The notes below the pieces were generated by a model that saw only the letters and a program-made list of their open reading frames with translations, did not search any database and was not told the origin of the DNA. A stretch of DNA of 64,000 nucleotides. It comes from UBA1081 sp045636025 (GTDB lineage: Bacteria; Bacillota; Clostridia; Oscillospirales; Acutalibacteraceae). The position numbers were made by a program, and so were the translations under genes. The stretch is taken from assembly GCA_045636025.1 (NCBI GenBank), contig JAZTWP010000033.1, forward strand, positions 1-64,000, in the 5' to 3' direction. Shown here piece after piece: positions 1 through 8,358 of this stretch; within the stretch, counting starts at the first letter, position 1; each line of letters starts with the position of its first letter.

Positions 1-1
1 G

Positions 2-1051
2 AAATATATGATTCCCAATATTTTTGTTCATCTCGATGATATACCTCTTACATCAAGCGGTAAAATTAACAGAAAAGCTCTCCCCTCTGTTGACCTTGAA
101 AACATTGAATCAATAACAGAATATGTTGCTCCGGAATCTGATAATGAAAAATTCATCTGCGACGCTTTTGCAAGAATTCTAGGAACAGAGTCAATCGGCA
201 GAAATTCTGATTTCTTTGAGATGGGCGGTACAAGCCTTTCCATGATTTCTCTGCTGAGTGAAAATGCTTTTGAGGATATTTCTGCTGCTGAATTTATGCA
301 GAATTCCACCCCGGCTGCTCTTGCCGCCGCAATGAGATCAAAAAACAGCAATAGCCCGTTATATCTTGAGCCGTTGTATATTTCAGGCAAATCTGAAAAA
401 ATACTGATTCTGACTCCATTCGGCGGAGGCGGTGCAGAAGCATTCTCACGATTTGTGAATGAATACAGAAAGATTCACGATGAGGTTTCTGTCTATTTCA
501 TACGTTTTCTTCATTCTGACGCTGACTGCGAAAAAGCTGCAACAGAAATCGAAAACACATTTTCAGGCTGTCAGGTTTCATTCTACTCACACTGTGTAGG
601 TGCAGCAGTGGCTATGAAAATTATTGAAAAACTTGAAAAAGACAACTTCAGAGTAATGCATTATTATGCAGCCGCAATTATTCCCACTGAAATCCGTAAA
701 AAGAAAAACAGCTGGAAAGTTGTCCCTGATTTTATGCTCAGCCTCGTGCTTGACAATTCAGGAGCAAAGCTTAAAAATGTTTCAAAAGAAACACGCAGAC
801 GCATACTGATGCAATTCAGAAAAGATACAGATTACTCAACTGACGTTTTTTATAAATTCTCAGAAAAATTAAAAACTCCCGTTACTTTAATTATAAGCAA
901 AGATGATTTCTTTACCAAAAATTATAACGATGCTTATAAATGCTGGCACAACTATGCTGAAAATATAAAGGCTGTCAGATTTATCGATTCTGAATCACAT
1001 TATTTCCAGACAGATAATGCAAAAGAATTTGCAGAATTTATAGACATATAA
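2..1051 (+). CDS. Non-ribosomal peptide synthetase, C-terminal fragment (A-domain tail, carrier protein, thioesterase)
   Basis: Partial: the frame is open to the left window edge, so the true start lies outside. Visible in order: the end of an adenylation domain with the conserved PLTSSGKINRKALP tail, whose Lys normally contacts the adenylate; a peptidyl carrier domain with the phosphopantetheine serine in FFEMGGTSLS; and an alpha/beta-hydrolase thioesterase of about 220 residues. The thioesterase normally releases the finished peptide by hydrolysis or cyclisation. Its nucleophile elbow reads FYSHCVGAA where GHSxG is expected, so Cys stands at the serine position; a histidine in SESHYF near the C terminus fits the catalytic base. 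The product cannot be predicted because the upstream modules are not in view. The gene ends in a terminator shared with the convergent Lgt-like gene. Confidence 0.88.
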   Translation, partial: KYMIPNIFVHLDDIPLTSSGKINRKALPSVDLENIESITEYVAPESDNEKFICDAFARILGTESIGRNSDFFEMGGTSLSMISLLSENAFEDISAAEFMQNSTPAALAAAMRSKNSNSPLYLEPLYISGKSEKILILTPFGGGGAEAFSRFVNEYRKIHDEVSVYFIRFLHSDADCEKAATEIENTFSGCQVSFYSHCVGAAVAMKIIEKLEKDNFRVMHYYAAAIIPTEIRKKKNSWKVVPDFMLSLVLDNSGAKLKNVSKETRRRILMQFRKDTDYSTDVFYKFSEKLKTPVTLIISKDDFFTKNYNDAYKCWHNYAENIKAVRFIDSESHYFQTDNAKEFAEFIDI

Positions 1052-1080
1052 AAAAAAGAAGGAGAAACTCCTTCTTTTTT
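1052..1080. terminator. Bidirectional intrinsic terminator
   Basis: A GAAGGAG-AAA-CTCCTTC hairpin is flanked by an A run on the left and a T run on the right. It can terminate the plus-strand synthetase gene and the convergent minus-strand gene that ends at 1080. Confidence 0.85.
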
Positions 1081-1976
1081 TATTTTCTTCTCTTTTTCTT
1101 GTGGTGAACAACCTGGTTTTCTTTTTTTGTTGTACCCTTTTTAATCTGATGATAATTGTAATCAATTTCATCTGAAGCATCCTGAAAATATTTTCCGAAG
1201 CTGAATTCCATTGTATAAAGTCTGCTGATTTTTTCACCGAAAACAACAGCAATAATATAGAAAATCACACCGAAAACAACACCTGCAAGACAAAGAATGT
1301 GATACAGTTTAAGATTGAGAAAAACATCAGGTTCACTTCTTAAAAATTCACTGCAGAAACGTGTTGATGAATAAAGAATAAGATATATCGGAAACAGTGT
1401 TCCGGTTTTTGCTTTTTTTCTGATAATCGAAAGAAAAACAAAAATTGATAATGCAAATCCCATTTCTATAAGCTGAACAGGCACTTCGTAAAGCCCTGTT
1501 TCGTAATTATACAAACCGTGTTCCCATTCAATTCCGTTACAGCATCCTGCACAGAAGCAGCCGAATTTTGAAAAAATAAGACCTAATGAATAAGACGGTG
1601 CTATAAGGTCAACAGTTCTGAGAAGATCTGTTCTCAGAATAAAACATAAAACCGCAATAATCAACGGACCTATCAGCGCTAAACCGAAGTAATTTGCACC
1701 AGTTCCCAACATTTTGCCGACCCATATATTATATTCACCGGAAATAATATATTGCACAATTGTTAAAATTAAAATTTCAAGCACTACAATTATTGTTTCA
1801 ATCGGAAATTTTTCCTTTTTGCTCTTCACATATTCAACAAGAGGTTTTGCAGCATTACATGTGACAAGTTTCATTTCCCTGAATCTGGAAAAATTCAGGA
1901 TTATAACAAGTACCGCACCGACCAGAATAAATATGTCATAGAGAGCAAGATCTGCTGTTCTCATAAATTCAATCAT
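1080..1976 (-). CDS. Lgt-family (prolipoprotein diacylglyceryl transferase-like) membrane protein
   Basis: Polytopic membrane protein of 298 residues, the usual Lgt length. The start chosen is the ATG at 1976, behind a sigma-A promoter; the longer frame would run into the upstream dehydrogenase gene. The Lgt signature region is present as SKFGCFCAGCCNG after a hydrophobic segment containing DLIAPSYSLG, and a RFCSEFLR segment follows. Canonical Lgt carries G-R-x-G-N-F here, and the arginine is implicated in catalysis. In this protein the position is Lys and the Asn is Cys, so transfer of diacylglycerol to lipoprotein cysteines is plausible but not certain. A lysine-rich cytoplasmic tail ends the protein. 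Lipoproteins encoded in this window would be its substrates if it is active. Confidence 0.75.
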   Translation of the reverse strand: MIEFMRTADLALYDIFILVGAVLVIILNFSRFREMKLVTCNAAKPLVEYVKSKKEKFPIETIIVVLEILILTIVQYIISGEYNIWVGKMLGTGANYFGLALIGPLIIAVLCFILRTDLLRTVDLIAPSYSLGLIFSKFGCFCAGCCNGIEWEHGLYNYETGLYEVPVQLIEMGFALSIFVFLSIIRKKAKTGTLFPIYLILYSSTRFCSEFLRSEPDVFLNLKLYHILCLAGVVFGVIFYIIAVVFGEKISRLYTMEFSFGKYFQDASDEIDYNYHQIKKGTTKKENQVVHHKKKRRK

Positions 1977-2004
1977 TTTATCACGCTCTTTTCTTTTGTG
2001 TGTA

Positions 2005-2033
2005 AGTATATCACGTTTTTTATGGTTTTTCAA
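2005..2033 (-). promoter_or_regulatory. Sigma-A promoter for the Lgt-like gene
   Basis: Reading the minus strand: TTGAAA at 2033-2028, a 17-base spacer, TATACT at 2010-2005. The -10 region lies in GTGATATACTT, which recurs in the promoter of the neighbouring dehydrogenase gene. Confidence 0.7.
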
Positions 2034-2088
2034 GATATCGGAAGTTTTTATGTTTTCTGACACATTATTTATTGTTGATAAATAAAAC

Positions 2089-2117
2089 AAGTCAGGAAAC
2101 ATAATGCTTCCTGACTT
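2089..2117 (-). terminator. Intrinsic terminator of the SDR gene
   Basis: AAGTCAGGAA and TTCCTGACTT form a perfect 10-bp stem. On the minus strand it is followed by a T-rich stretch. It lies just downstream of the dehydrogenase stop codon. Confidence 0.8.
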
Positions 2118-2133
2118 CCTGTTAATTTTCTGA

Positions 2134-2979
2134 TTACTTCTTATCGCCTTTCTTTTCGTAACCGAATGTTGATGCGAAAAGGTCAATCTTGAATGCTTTG
2201 ATTACTGAGCTGAAAAGTCTTGAACCCTGAACAGGCATCATACGATTGAATCTGCCCATTGCATTGCCGTCAAAACCGACAACTATGTATGACTTCTTGT
2301 GTAGAATTCCTCTGAGGATTGTGTTGACAGCCTTGTCACAGGGAGTCGAAACCATATTGATAAGGTCCATACCGTTTGTTTCACCCTGATTTCTGAAAAT
2401 ATCTGTCTTTGTGAAGCCGGGACATACAAGACCGATGTAAGCTTCGCCACGGAGTTCTTCTCTCATAGCCTCTGTAAGCCCCTTAACAGCAGCCTTACTT
2501 GCAGAATACATTGATGTACCGCCCAGAGCCATAAGTGCTGCAGATGATGCAACATTGATAATAGCAGGTGTTGAGCTCTTCATAAGAAGAGGAAGCATAA
2601 TTTTTGATGAATATGCTGCTGAATAAAAGTCGATATTGATTGACTCATCAATTTCTTCCTTTGTATAGTTCATAAGACGGTCAAATCTGGGAAGAACACC
2701 TGCATTATTGATAAGAACATCAGGTTTTATATCGTTTTCAACAAGCCAGTCGTGGAAGCTCTGCCAGTTATCATAGCTTGAAACATCAAAAAGCTTATAT
2801 GAAAACAGCTTTGCATAATCGCCGAGCTCTTCAACGAATGCTACCATTTTCTTTTCGCTTCTTGCAACACCGATAACCTTACAGTTATGCTCTTTCATAA
2901 GCCTTTCTGCAAGCATTTTACCGATACCGCTTGATGCGCCTGTGATAATAACGGTTTTATTATCAATCCATTTTGACAT
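2134..2979 (-). CDS. Short-chain dehydrogenase/reductase (SDR) family oxidoreductase
   Basis: Classical SDR of 281 residues. The glycine-rich cofactor motif TGASSGIG is at residues 13-20, NNAG at 91-94, and the catalytic YSASK at 158-162 with the conserved PGFTKT loop about 25 residues later. An arginine after the second strand (VIGVARSEKK) suggests NADP(H) preference. The ATG at 2979 is preferred over an upstream GTG at 2988 because GGGGTG lies at the correct distance. The gene is monocistronic with its own promoter and terminator. The substrate is unknown; SDRs of this form often reduce acyl or sterol ketones. Confidence 0.9.
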   Translation of the reverse strand: MSKWIDNKTVIITGASSGIGKMLAERLMKEHNCKVIGVARSEKKMVAFVEELGDYAKLFSYKLFDVSSYDNWQSFHDWLVENDIKPDVLINNAGVLPRFDRLMNYTKEEIDESINIDFYSAAYSSKIMLPLLMKSSTPAIINVASSAALMALGGTSMYSASKAAVKGLTEAMREELRGEAYIGLVCPGFTKTDIFRNQGETNGMDLINMVSTPCDKAVNTILRGILHKKSYIVVGFDGNAMGRFNRMMPVQGSRLFSSVIKAFKIDLFASTFGYEKKGDKK

Positions 2980-3016
2980 AGTACACACCCCACATAAATT
3001 TTGTAATATGTAATAA

Positions 3017-3045
3017 AGTATATCACAAAAAATTCATATTTTCAA
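3017..3045 (-). promoter_or_regulatory. Sigma-A promoter for the SDR gene
   Basis: On the minus strand: TTGAAA at 3045-3040, 17-base spacer, TATACT at 3022-3017, inside the same GTGATATACTT stretch seen at the Lgt-like promoter. Confidence 0.7.
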
Positions 3046-3179
3046 CAGTTTATTAACATATTATGTGTTTTTTTTATTCAATTGATACTGTTAATCATTT
3101 TCAATGATTAACAACACTGTACATTATGAACAAAAATTTAATACACAGTAAATTTAGAATTAATGATTACACTTATGTA

Positions 3180-3208
3180 TTGATATCCTATTTGCAAAAA
3201 AATAAAAT
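3180..3208 (+). promoter_or_regulatory. Sigma-A promoter for the first M28 peptidase
   Basis: TTGATA at 3180-3185, 17-base spacer, TAAAAT at 3203-3208, about 30 bases before the start codon. Confidence 0.65.
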
Positions 3209-3237
3209 AGAATCATAACTCTTTAAGGGGCGATTAT

Positions 3238-4554
3238 ATGAAGATTGCAGATTTTGATAAAAACATTATCAGAAACAATGTTGATTACAGTATAGAAAAA
3301 ATAACCGAGATAATAGAAAAAATCGGAGGCAGAGAATCTGCAAGTCCGGAGGCTTTCAAAGCTATGGAACTTCTTCGTGAAGACCTTGAAAAATATGCCG
3401 ATGAAACTCATTACGAAACATACAAAATGGCACGTAAAGCCTTTCAGCACTTCACAAAAACAATAAGTGCGGTCACTATCGGTGCAATCGGTGCAGGCAG
3501 TCTGCTTAAATTTGCAAAACCTCAGAAATTGGGTAAACTTGCAGGTCTTGCATCAAAGAAAATTGTTCCGCACGCAATTGTCAGCGCAGCAACCGTGGGA
3601 AGCCTTACTGTCACAGCTTTTGAATTTCTTCTTTATAAGCAGTTTACAGACGTGCTTTACAAAAAAGTAACAGGTCACAACCTGATTGCAACAAGAAAAG
3701 CCGCGGGAGAAACAAAAAAACGTATTGTAATTAACGGACATATTGACTCAGCATACGAATGCAGACATACATACTACGGAAATGGCTGGGGTATGACTCC
3801 TCTTATGGCAGGCACAATAGTTTCACTTATAGCATCAGCCGTTATGTCATCATTTTCTGTTATTGCAGAGCTTGCAGGCAAAAATAACAGATTAACTAAG
3901 TTTGTTGCGGATAAAGGGTATCTTTTCCATCTGTTTACACTTCTCAATATGATAACTCTTTATCTTTTCATTGACTTCAAACGTGTTGTACCCGGTGCAA
4001 ATGATAACCTGACAGGCACACTTGCCGCCGCAACTGCACTCAAGATGCTTGATGAAGCAGGTATAAGATTTGAAAACACCGAAGTTGTTGCAATGATAAC
4101 AGACGGTGAAGAAGCAGGTCTCAGAGGTGCAAAGCAGTTTGCAAAGGACCATTATAACGATTACGTAAACTCAGGCGTTGAGACATCGGTGCTTTGTATT
4201 GATACCCTTGCCGATTTTGACTTTATGAATGTTTATAACAGAGATATGTCAGGCACGGTAAAACATGACCCGAAATTCTGTCAGCTTGTAATGGATTCCG
4301 CAAGAGAGCTCGGCTATGACGGGGTGAAGTTTGCAAATGTATTCTTCGGATCATCAGATGCTGCAGCATTCTCTCAGGAAGGAATTTCAGCAACATGCCT
4401 TGCTGCTATGGATCCTGCACCTGCAGATTACTACCACAACAGAAAAGACAGCTATGACCGTCTTGAACCCGAAACAATAAAAGCAGGTTACGAGATAATT
4501 ATGGCATCAATTCTCAATTTTGCAGATGAGAATAATAAAACAGAAAACAGTTGA
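3238..4554 (+). CDS. M28-family metallopeptidase with hydrophobic insertions (copy 1)
   Basis: Zinc aminopeptidase-like protein of 438 residues. The M28 ligand and catalytic set is complete: H168 in NGHIDS, D256 in PGANDN, E291-E292 in DGEEAG, D322 in CIDTL and H400 in YYHNRKDS. It has no signal peptide, but strongly hydrophobic segments lie at about residues 75-92, 113-133, 190-212 and 230-246, so it is probably membrane-associated. The last two are inserted between the first two zinc ligands, which soluble M28 enzymes do not show. An AAGGGG ribosome site supports the start. A paralogue of identical length is encoded at 12210-13526 and aligns without gaps. The substrate is not known. Confidence 0.88.
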   Translation: MKIADFDKNIIRNNVDYSIEKITEIIEKIGGRESASPEAFKAMELLREDLEKYADETHYETYKMARKAFQHFTKTISAVTIGAIGAGSLLKFAKPQKLGKLAGLASKKIVPHAIVSAATVGSLTVTAFEFLLYKQFTDVLYKKVTGHNLIATRKAAGETKKRIVINGHIDSAYECRHTYYGNGWGMTPLMAGTIVSLIASAVMSSFSVIAELAGKNNRLTKFVADKGYLFHLFTLLNMITLYLFIDFKRVVPGANDNLTGTLAAATALKMLDEAGIRFENTEVVAMITDGEEAGLRGAKQFAKDHYNDYVNSGVETSVLCIDTLADFDFMNVYNRDMSGTVKHDPKFCQLVMDSARELGYDGVKFANVFFGSSDAAAFSQEGISATCLAAMDPAPADYYHNRKDSYDRLEPETIKAGYEIIMASILNFADENNKTENS

Positions 4555-4570
4555 TTTCAATACATAAAAA

Positions 4571-4598
4571 AATCCGGGGCAGCAATGTCCCGGATTTA
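4571..4598 (+). terminator. Intrinsic terminator after M28 copy 1
   Basis: AATCCGGG and CCCGGATT form an 8-bp stem around a 10-base loop. The trailing T run is short. Confidence 0.65.
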
Positions 4599-4606
4599 AC
4601 TGTTTG

Positions 4607-4635
4607 TTGAAAAAGCAAAAATGATATGATATAAT
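4607..4635 (+). promoter_or_regulatory. Sigma-A promoter of the 4656-8278 operon
   Basis: TTGAAA at 4607-4612, 17-base spacer, TATAAT at 4630-4635. Transcription would start about seven bases later, almost on the AAGGTG ribosome site, giving a very short leader. Confidence 0.75.
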
Positions 4636-4655
4636 AATCAGCAAGGTGATTATTT

Positions 4656-5309
4656 ATGAAATTAAAAAACAACACATCATCAGACATTGTTGTTATAAAC
4701 GGAAATGAAGAGCTGTTATGCAATGCAGGCAGCTTTCTCACCTTTGAGTGTGCAGATGATGAGTTATACATAAAAAATGCTGAAAAAACCCCTCTTGTCA
4801 GACACATAAAAATGCTCAGATACAAGGGTAAAAACAGTATCAGGGGTATGGTCAATTATTTTCATCCCGGATTTTATTTCAATTATACAATGCATGTTAT
4901 TCCAAATAAGTTTATGAAAGAACTTACTGTTGAAAGACATTGCTTTTCACTTCACGACATTGTTGTTTTCAGCACTCTCTCGGTAAAGGAAAAAGTAAAA
5001 ACAGAACTTTGTTTTGAAAACAAAACTGTGCAGAGGCTTCTTTCTCTTTTTATCACACTTTTTGCAGTTCCCGTCAGCTTATTTCTTACGCTTATCACAT
5101 TTGTTGCTGTAAGCGGAATTTTTACCGATTTTGATTGGTCTTTTGTTTTTGTGACAGCACTTTGTCTGATTTTTTCTGTTGCATTTATCGGTATTATGAA
5201 AAATTTTCACCGACTTTTAAGACCTGATAAATACGTAGAAACACTCTCACAAAAAGCAAAGACAATTATTATAAAAAGCATCAGCCCACATTTTCTGAGC
5301 TATTTCTGA
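4656..5309 (+). CDS. Hypothetical membrane protein
   Basis: 217 residues, no family recognised. The N-terminal 125 residues are soluble, probably beta-rich, with charged patches. Two predicted membrane helices follow at about 127-155 (LLSLFITLFAVPVSLF) and 160-180 (FVFVTALCLIFSVAF), then a basic tail. The AAGGTG ribosome site is well placed. It heads a run of four genes spaced 2-27 bases apart (GH99-like protein, esterase, oxidoreductase), so it is probably co-transcribed with them, but nothing in its sequence points to a carbohydrate role. Confidence 0.75.
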   Translation: MKLKNNTSSDIVVINGNEELLCNAGSFLTFECADDELYIKNAEKTPLVRHIKMLRYKGKNSIRGMVNYFHPGFYFNYTMHVIPNKFMKELTVERHCFSLHDIVVFSTLSVKEKVKTELCFENKTVQRLLSLFITLFAVPVSLFLTLITFVAVSGIFTDFDWSFVFVTALCLIFSVAFIGIMKNFHRLLRPDKYVETLSQKAKTIIIKSISPHFLSYF

Positions 5310-5336
5310 TTATCATTCATACAAGGAGGATTCATA

Positions 5337-6467
5337 ATGAAAAATTATGACATTGCGGCATTTATCTGGCCGTCCTACACAGGTGACGAACCGAGAACAC
5401 GTATTTTCTGGCCCGAGGGTTACGGTGAATGGCAGACTGTAAAAGCTATGACAAACCGAGGATACAAAGGCTGCAGATGGCCCAGAATACCCACCTGGGG
5501 ATATGTGAATGAAGCTGACAGCAGAGTTATGGAAATGCAGATTGCCTGCGCTGTTGAGCACGGTGTAAATGTTTTCATTTATGACTGGTACTGGTATGAT
5601 AACAGACCTTTCCTTGAAAACTGCCTTAATGACGGTTTCCTGAAAGCAAGAAACAACACAGATATGAAATTCTGCCTTATGTGGGCAAATCACAACGCTA
5701 CACATCTCTGGGACAAGAGAAATTCAGACAAAGACCTCGACACGGTTATCTGGTCAGGTGTTGTAACTCCCGAAATATTTTCAGATATCTGTGACAGAAC
5801 AATCGAAAAGTATTTCAAAAAAGAAAACTACTACTGTATTGACGGCTGTCCCGTTTATATGATTTTTGATATTGACAATTTTATACGCTCATTCGGTACA
5901 AGTGATGAATGCAAAAAAGGACTTGATGAATTCCGCAGAAAAACTGTTGCGGCAGGCTTCAAAGACCTTCATTTTCAGGTTGTACATTGGAGAGACCGTG
6001 TCTTCAACTGGCTTCGTGATGATGATTCACAGAAAGGTGTTATTTCTTCTCAGATGTATGACTTCCTCGATGTGGATTCCGTCACAAACTACAGCTGGGG
6101 CGGAATAACCGACTTTGACGGAGATTTCAATGATATCTGCAACAGCTACATTGATGAATACAAAAAAATCGCCTCAACACTCAATGTTTCATATTATCCG
6201 AGTCTTTCCGTAGGCTGGGACAACAATGTAAGATTCAATGAATTTGTTCCCGGTGTGGTGGAAAACAACACTCCCGAAAATTTCAAAGCAGCCTGTGAAA
6301 AAATCAAGGAACTTGCCGATGATTCAATGAAAAAAGGCATTATGAAAGCTCCGTTCATCACGGTAAACAGCTGGAATGAATGGACAGAAACAAGCTATCT
6401 TCAGCCCGATGACCTCTACGGCTACGGATATCTTGAAGCAATCAAAGAAGTTTTTCTCGGTGAATAA
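5337..6467 (+). CDS. GH99/WbsX-like glycoside hydrolase-fold protein
   Basis: 376 residues, TIM-barrel protein of the GH99-like/WbsX type. Family features visible: YDWYWYDNRPFLE near residue 82, a NEADSRVMEMQ segment before it, LMWANHN, and the C-terminal SWNEWTETSYLQPD at about 345-358, which carries the acidic residues conserved in this group. Related proteins are found in polysaccharide biosynthesis loci and in mannan or glycan degradation loci. There is no signal peptide, so it acts in the cytoplasm unless exported unusually. An AGGAGG site precedes the ATG. The following esterase starts two bases after its stop, so the two are translationally coupled and may act on the same, possibly acetylated, glycan. 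Confidence 0.8.
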   Translation: MKNYDIAAFIWPSYTGDEPRTRIFWPEGYGEWQTVKAMTNRGYKGCRWPRIPTWGYVNEADSRVMEMQIACAVEHGVNVFIYDWYWYDNRPFLENCLNDGFLKARNNTDMKFCLMWANHNATHLWDKRNSDKDLDTVIWSGVVTPEIFSDICDRTIEKYFKKENYYCIDGCPVYMIFDIDNFIRSFGTSDECKKGLDEFRRKTVAAGFKDLHFQVVHWRDRVFNWLRDDDSQKGVISSQMYDFLDVDSVTNYSWGGITDFDGDFNDICNSYIDEYKKIASTLNVSYYPSLSVGWDNNVRFNEFVPGVVENNTPENFKAACEKIKELADDSMKKGIMKAPFITVNSWNEWTETSYLQPDDLYGYGYLEAIKEVFLGE

Positions 6468-6469
6468 TT

Positions 6470-7267
6470 ATGGTGATTAAAGATATTCCTTACGGAAGTC
6501 ACGAAAGACACATAGTTGACATTTTTATACCCGAAAAAGTCAGAAAAGATTCAGGTATCATTTTTTATATCCACGGCGGAGGCTGGACAAGTGCAGACAA
6601 ATCTGTGCATCACCCCGATTGTGAGCATTTCGCATCACTCGGATATATAAGCGCCACAATGAATTACCGTTATGTTGACAGTAATATAACAGTATATGAT
6701 GAACTTGATGACATAACTTCAGCTCTTGAAACGGTAAAAAATGTTCTTTATAAAAACGGATACAATGCAGAAAAACTGATTCTTTCAGGCGGCTCTGCAG
6801 GTGCTCAGCTTGCACTTATGTATGCTTACACAAGATTCAGCGAATCCCCTGTTATGCCCGTTGCTGTCTGTGCATACTGCCCTCCCGTAAATATGGAAAG
6901 AGCTGACTTTCTCTTAGGCATTTCAGGTGAATTTGAAGACTGGAAATACGGTGTTCTTTCTGCCTGCTGCGGTGTAAAAATATGCAGGGAAAATCTGCTT
7001 TGCGATGCACAGCAGACAGCACTTAAAAAGATTTCACCAATGCAGTATGTTACAGAAAACTGCGTCCCCACAGCCGTTTTCCACGGCAGAAATGATGAAC
7101 TTGTACCCTTTGAACACGCAGTTGAATTTGTGAATCTGCTCAGTGAAAAAGGGGTTAAAAATGATTTCCTTATTTATGAAAACTCAGGTCACGCTCAGGA
7201 CAAAGACCCTGAAAAAGTTATTGAGTCAAAAGAAATCATAAAAAATTACGCTGAAAAGTATTTTTGA
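6470..7267 (+). CDS. Alpha/beta-hydrolase, carboxylesterase/lipase-like
   Basis: 265 residues with the esterase features of the hormone-sensitive-lipase/BD-FAE type: HGGGW oxyanion loop at 35-39, nucleophile S109 in GGSAGAQ, the FHGRNDELVP segment with the acid, and the histidine in SGHAQD. It has no signal peptide. The start lies two bases after the stop of the GH99-like gene. Likely role: intracellular deacetylation or ester cleavage of a sugar substrate (inference from neighbours). Confidence 0.85.
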   Translation: MVIKDIPYGSHERHIVDIFIPEKVRKDSGIIFYIHGGGWTSADKSVHHPDCEHFASLGYISATMNYRYVDSNITVYDELDDITSALETVKNVLYKNGYNAEKLILSGGSAGAQLALMYAYTRFSESPVMPVAVCAYCPPVNMERADFLLGISGEFEDWKYGVLSACCGVKICRENLLCDAQQTALKKISPMQYVTENCVPTAVFHGRNDELVPFEHAVEFVNLLSEKGVKNDFLIYENSGHAQDKDPEKVIESKEIIKNYAEKYF

Positions 7268-7288
7268 TACACAGTCAGGAGAATAACA

Positions 7289-8278
7289 ATGAATAATTCA
7301 AAAATCAGATTCGGCATTGTGGGAACAGGAACAATCGCCCACCGTTTTGCCGAAGCAATCAAAAACACATATAACGCAGAACTTGTTGCTGTTGCATCAA
7401 GAACAAAAGAAAATGCGGAAAAATTCGGCAATGAATTCGGCATTCCCGTGCGTTTTGATTCCTATGAGAAAATGGCTAAGTCAGATATGATTGATGCAGC
7501 TTATATTGCAGTACCACATTCAGGACATATTGATTGTTCAATTCTTATGATGAATCACGGCAAACATGTTCTTTGCGAAAAGCCTATGGCTGTAAACAGC
7601 CGTGAAGCTGAAGAAATGTTTGTATGTGCGAAGAAAAACAATGTACTTCTTATGGAAGCAATGTGGGCAAGGCTTGTGCCGGGCACAATCAGAATGCTTG
7701 AACTTGCAGAAAACGGTGTTTTCGGTGACATTCTCGGTGTTGAAGGAAAATTCTGCTACACAATGGATGAAGACGAAATGGATCATCATGTCTTCAAATC
7801 AGAAAACGGCGGAGGATCACTTCTTGATGTAGGTGTTTACGGTCTTAATTTTGCAAGCTGGTACCTCGGCAAAGACATTACGGATATCAGAGCAATGTCT
7901 GACACCTATAACGGGATTGACAGCCATATGTGTGTACTGATGAAATATTCTGACGGTGCGATTGCCGATATTTCAAGTGCAATTCTTTTAAGAAAACCGA
8001 ATGAAGGTTTTGTTTACGGAACAAATGGATATGCACGACTTCCCAGATTCTATGCTCCTCAGGAGATTGAGATTCATCTCAACGACGGTACAAATGAAAC
8101 AATTTCAGTACCTTACAAAGGTAACGGTTTTGAAGAACAGATTGAACATTTCTCTGATTGTGTAAACAAAGGACTCACAGAAAGCCCCGTTGTAACACAC
8201 GAGCAGACTCTTTACATCACAAAACAGATGGATGAAATAAGAAAACTCACAGGTATTGTTTATCCTCAGGACAATTAA
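7289..8278 (+). CDS. Gfo/Idh/MocA-family NAD(P)-dependent oxidoreductase
   Basis: 329 residues. N-terminal Rossmann motif GIVGTGTIAHRF begins near residue 8; the family-defining CEKPMAVN, whose Lys acts in catalysis, is near residue 95; and GGGSLLDVGVYGLN marks the C-terminal alpha/beta domain. It has the size of trans-1,2-dihydrobenzene-1,2-diol dehydrogenase-like and glucose-fructose oxidoreductase-like members. It probably oxidises or reduces a sugar, inositol or nucleotide-sugar hydroxyl. A good AGGAG site precedes the ATG. Last gene of the 4656-8278 operon; a strong terminator follows. Confidence 0.87.
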   Translation: MNNSKIRFGIVGTGTIAHRFAEAIKNTYNAELVAVASRTKENAEKFGNEFGIPVRFDSYEKMAKSDMIDAAYIAVPHSGHIDCSILMMNHGKHVLCEKPMAVNSREAEEMFVCAKKNNVLLMEAMWARLVPGTIRMLELAENGVFGDILGVEGKFCYTMDEDEMDHHVFKSENGGGSLLDVGVYGLNFASWYLGKDITDIRAMSDTYNGIDSHMCVLMKYSDGAIADISSAILLRKPNEGFVYGTNGYARLPRFYAPQEIEIHLNDGTNETISVPYKGNGFEEQIEHFSDCVNKGLTESPVVTHEQTLYITKQMDEIRKLTGIVYPQDN

Positions 8279-8302
8279 TCCACACATCATTTATTTTACA
8301 TA

Positions 8303-8352
8303 AAAAAATCCTCCCTCAGCAGATTTTACATTCTGCCGAAGGAGGATATTTT
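8303..8352. terminator. Bidirectional intrinsic terminator
   Basis: ATCCTCC and GGAGGAT arms with an inner GCAGA/TCTGC stem, flanked by A and T runs. It separates the convergent oxidoreductase and metallophosphoesterase genes. Confidence 0.85.
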
Positions 8353-8358
8353 TATTAT

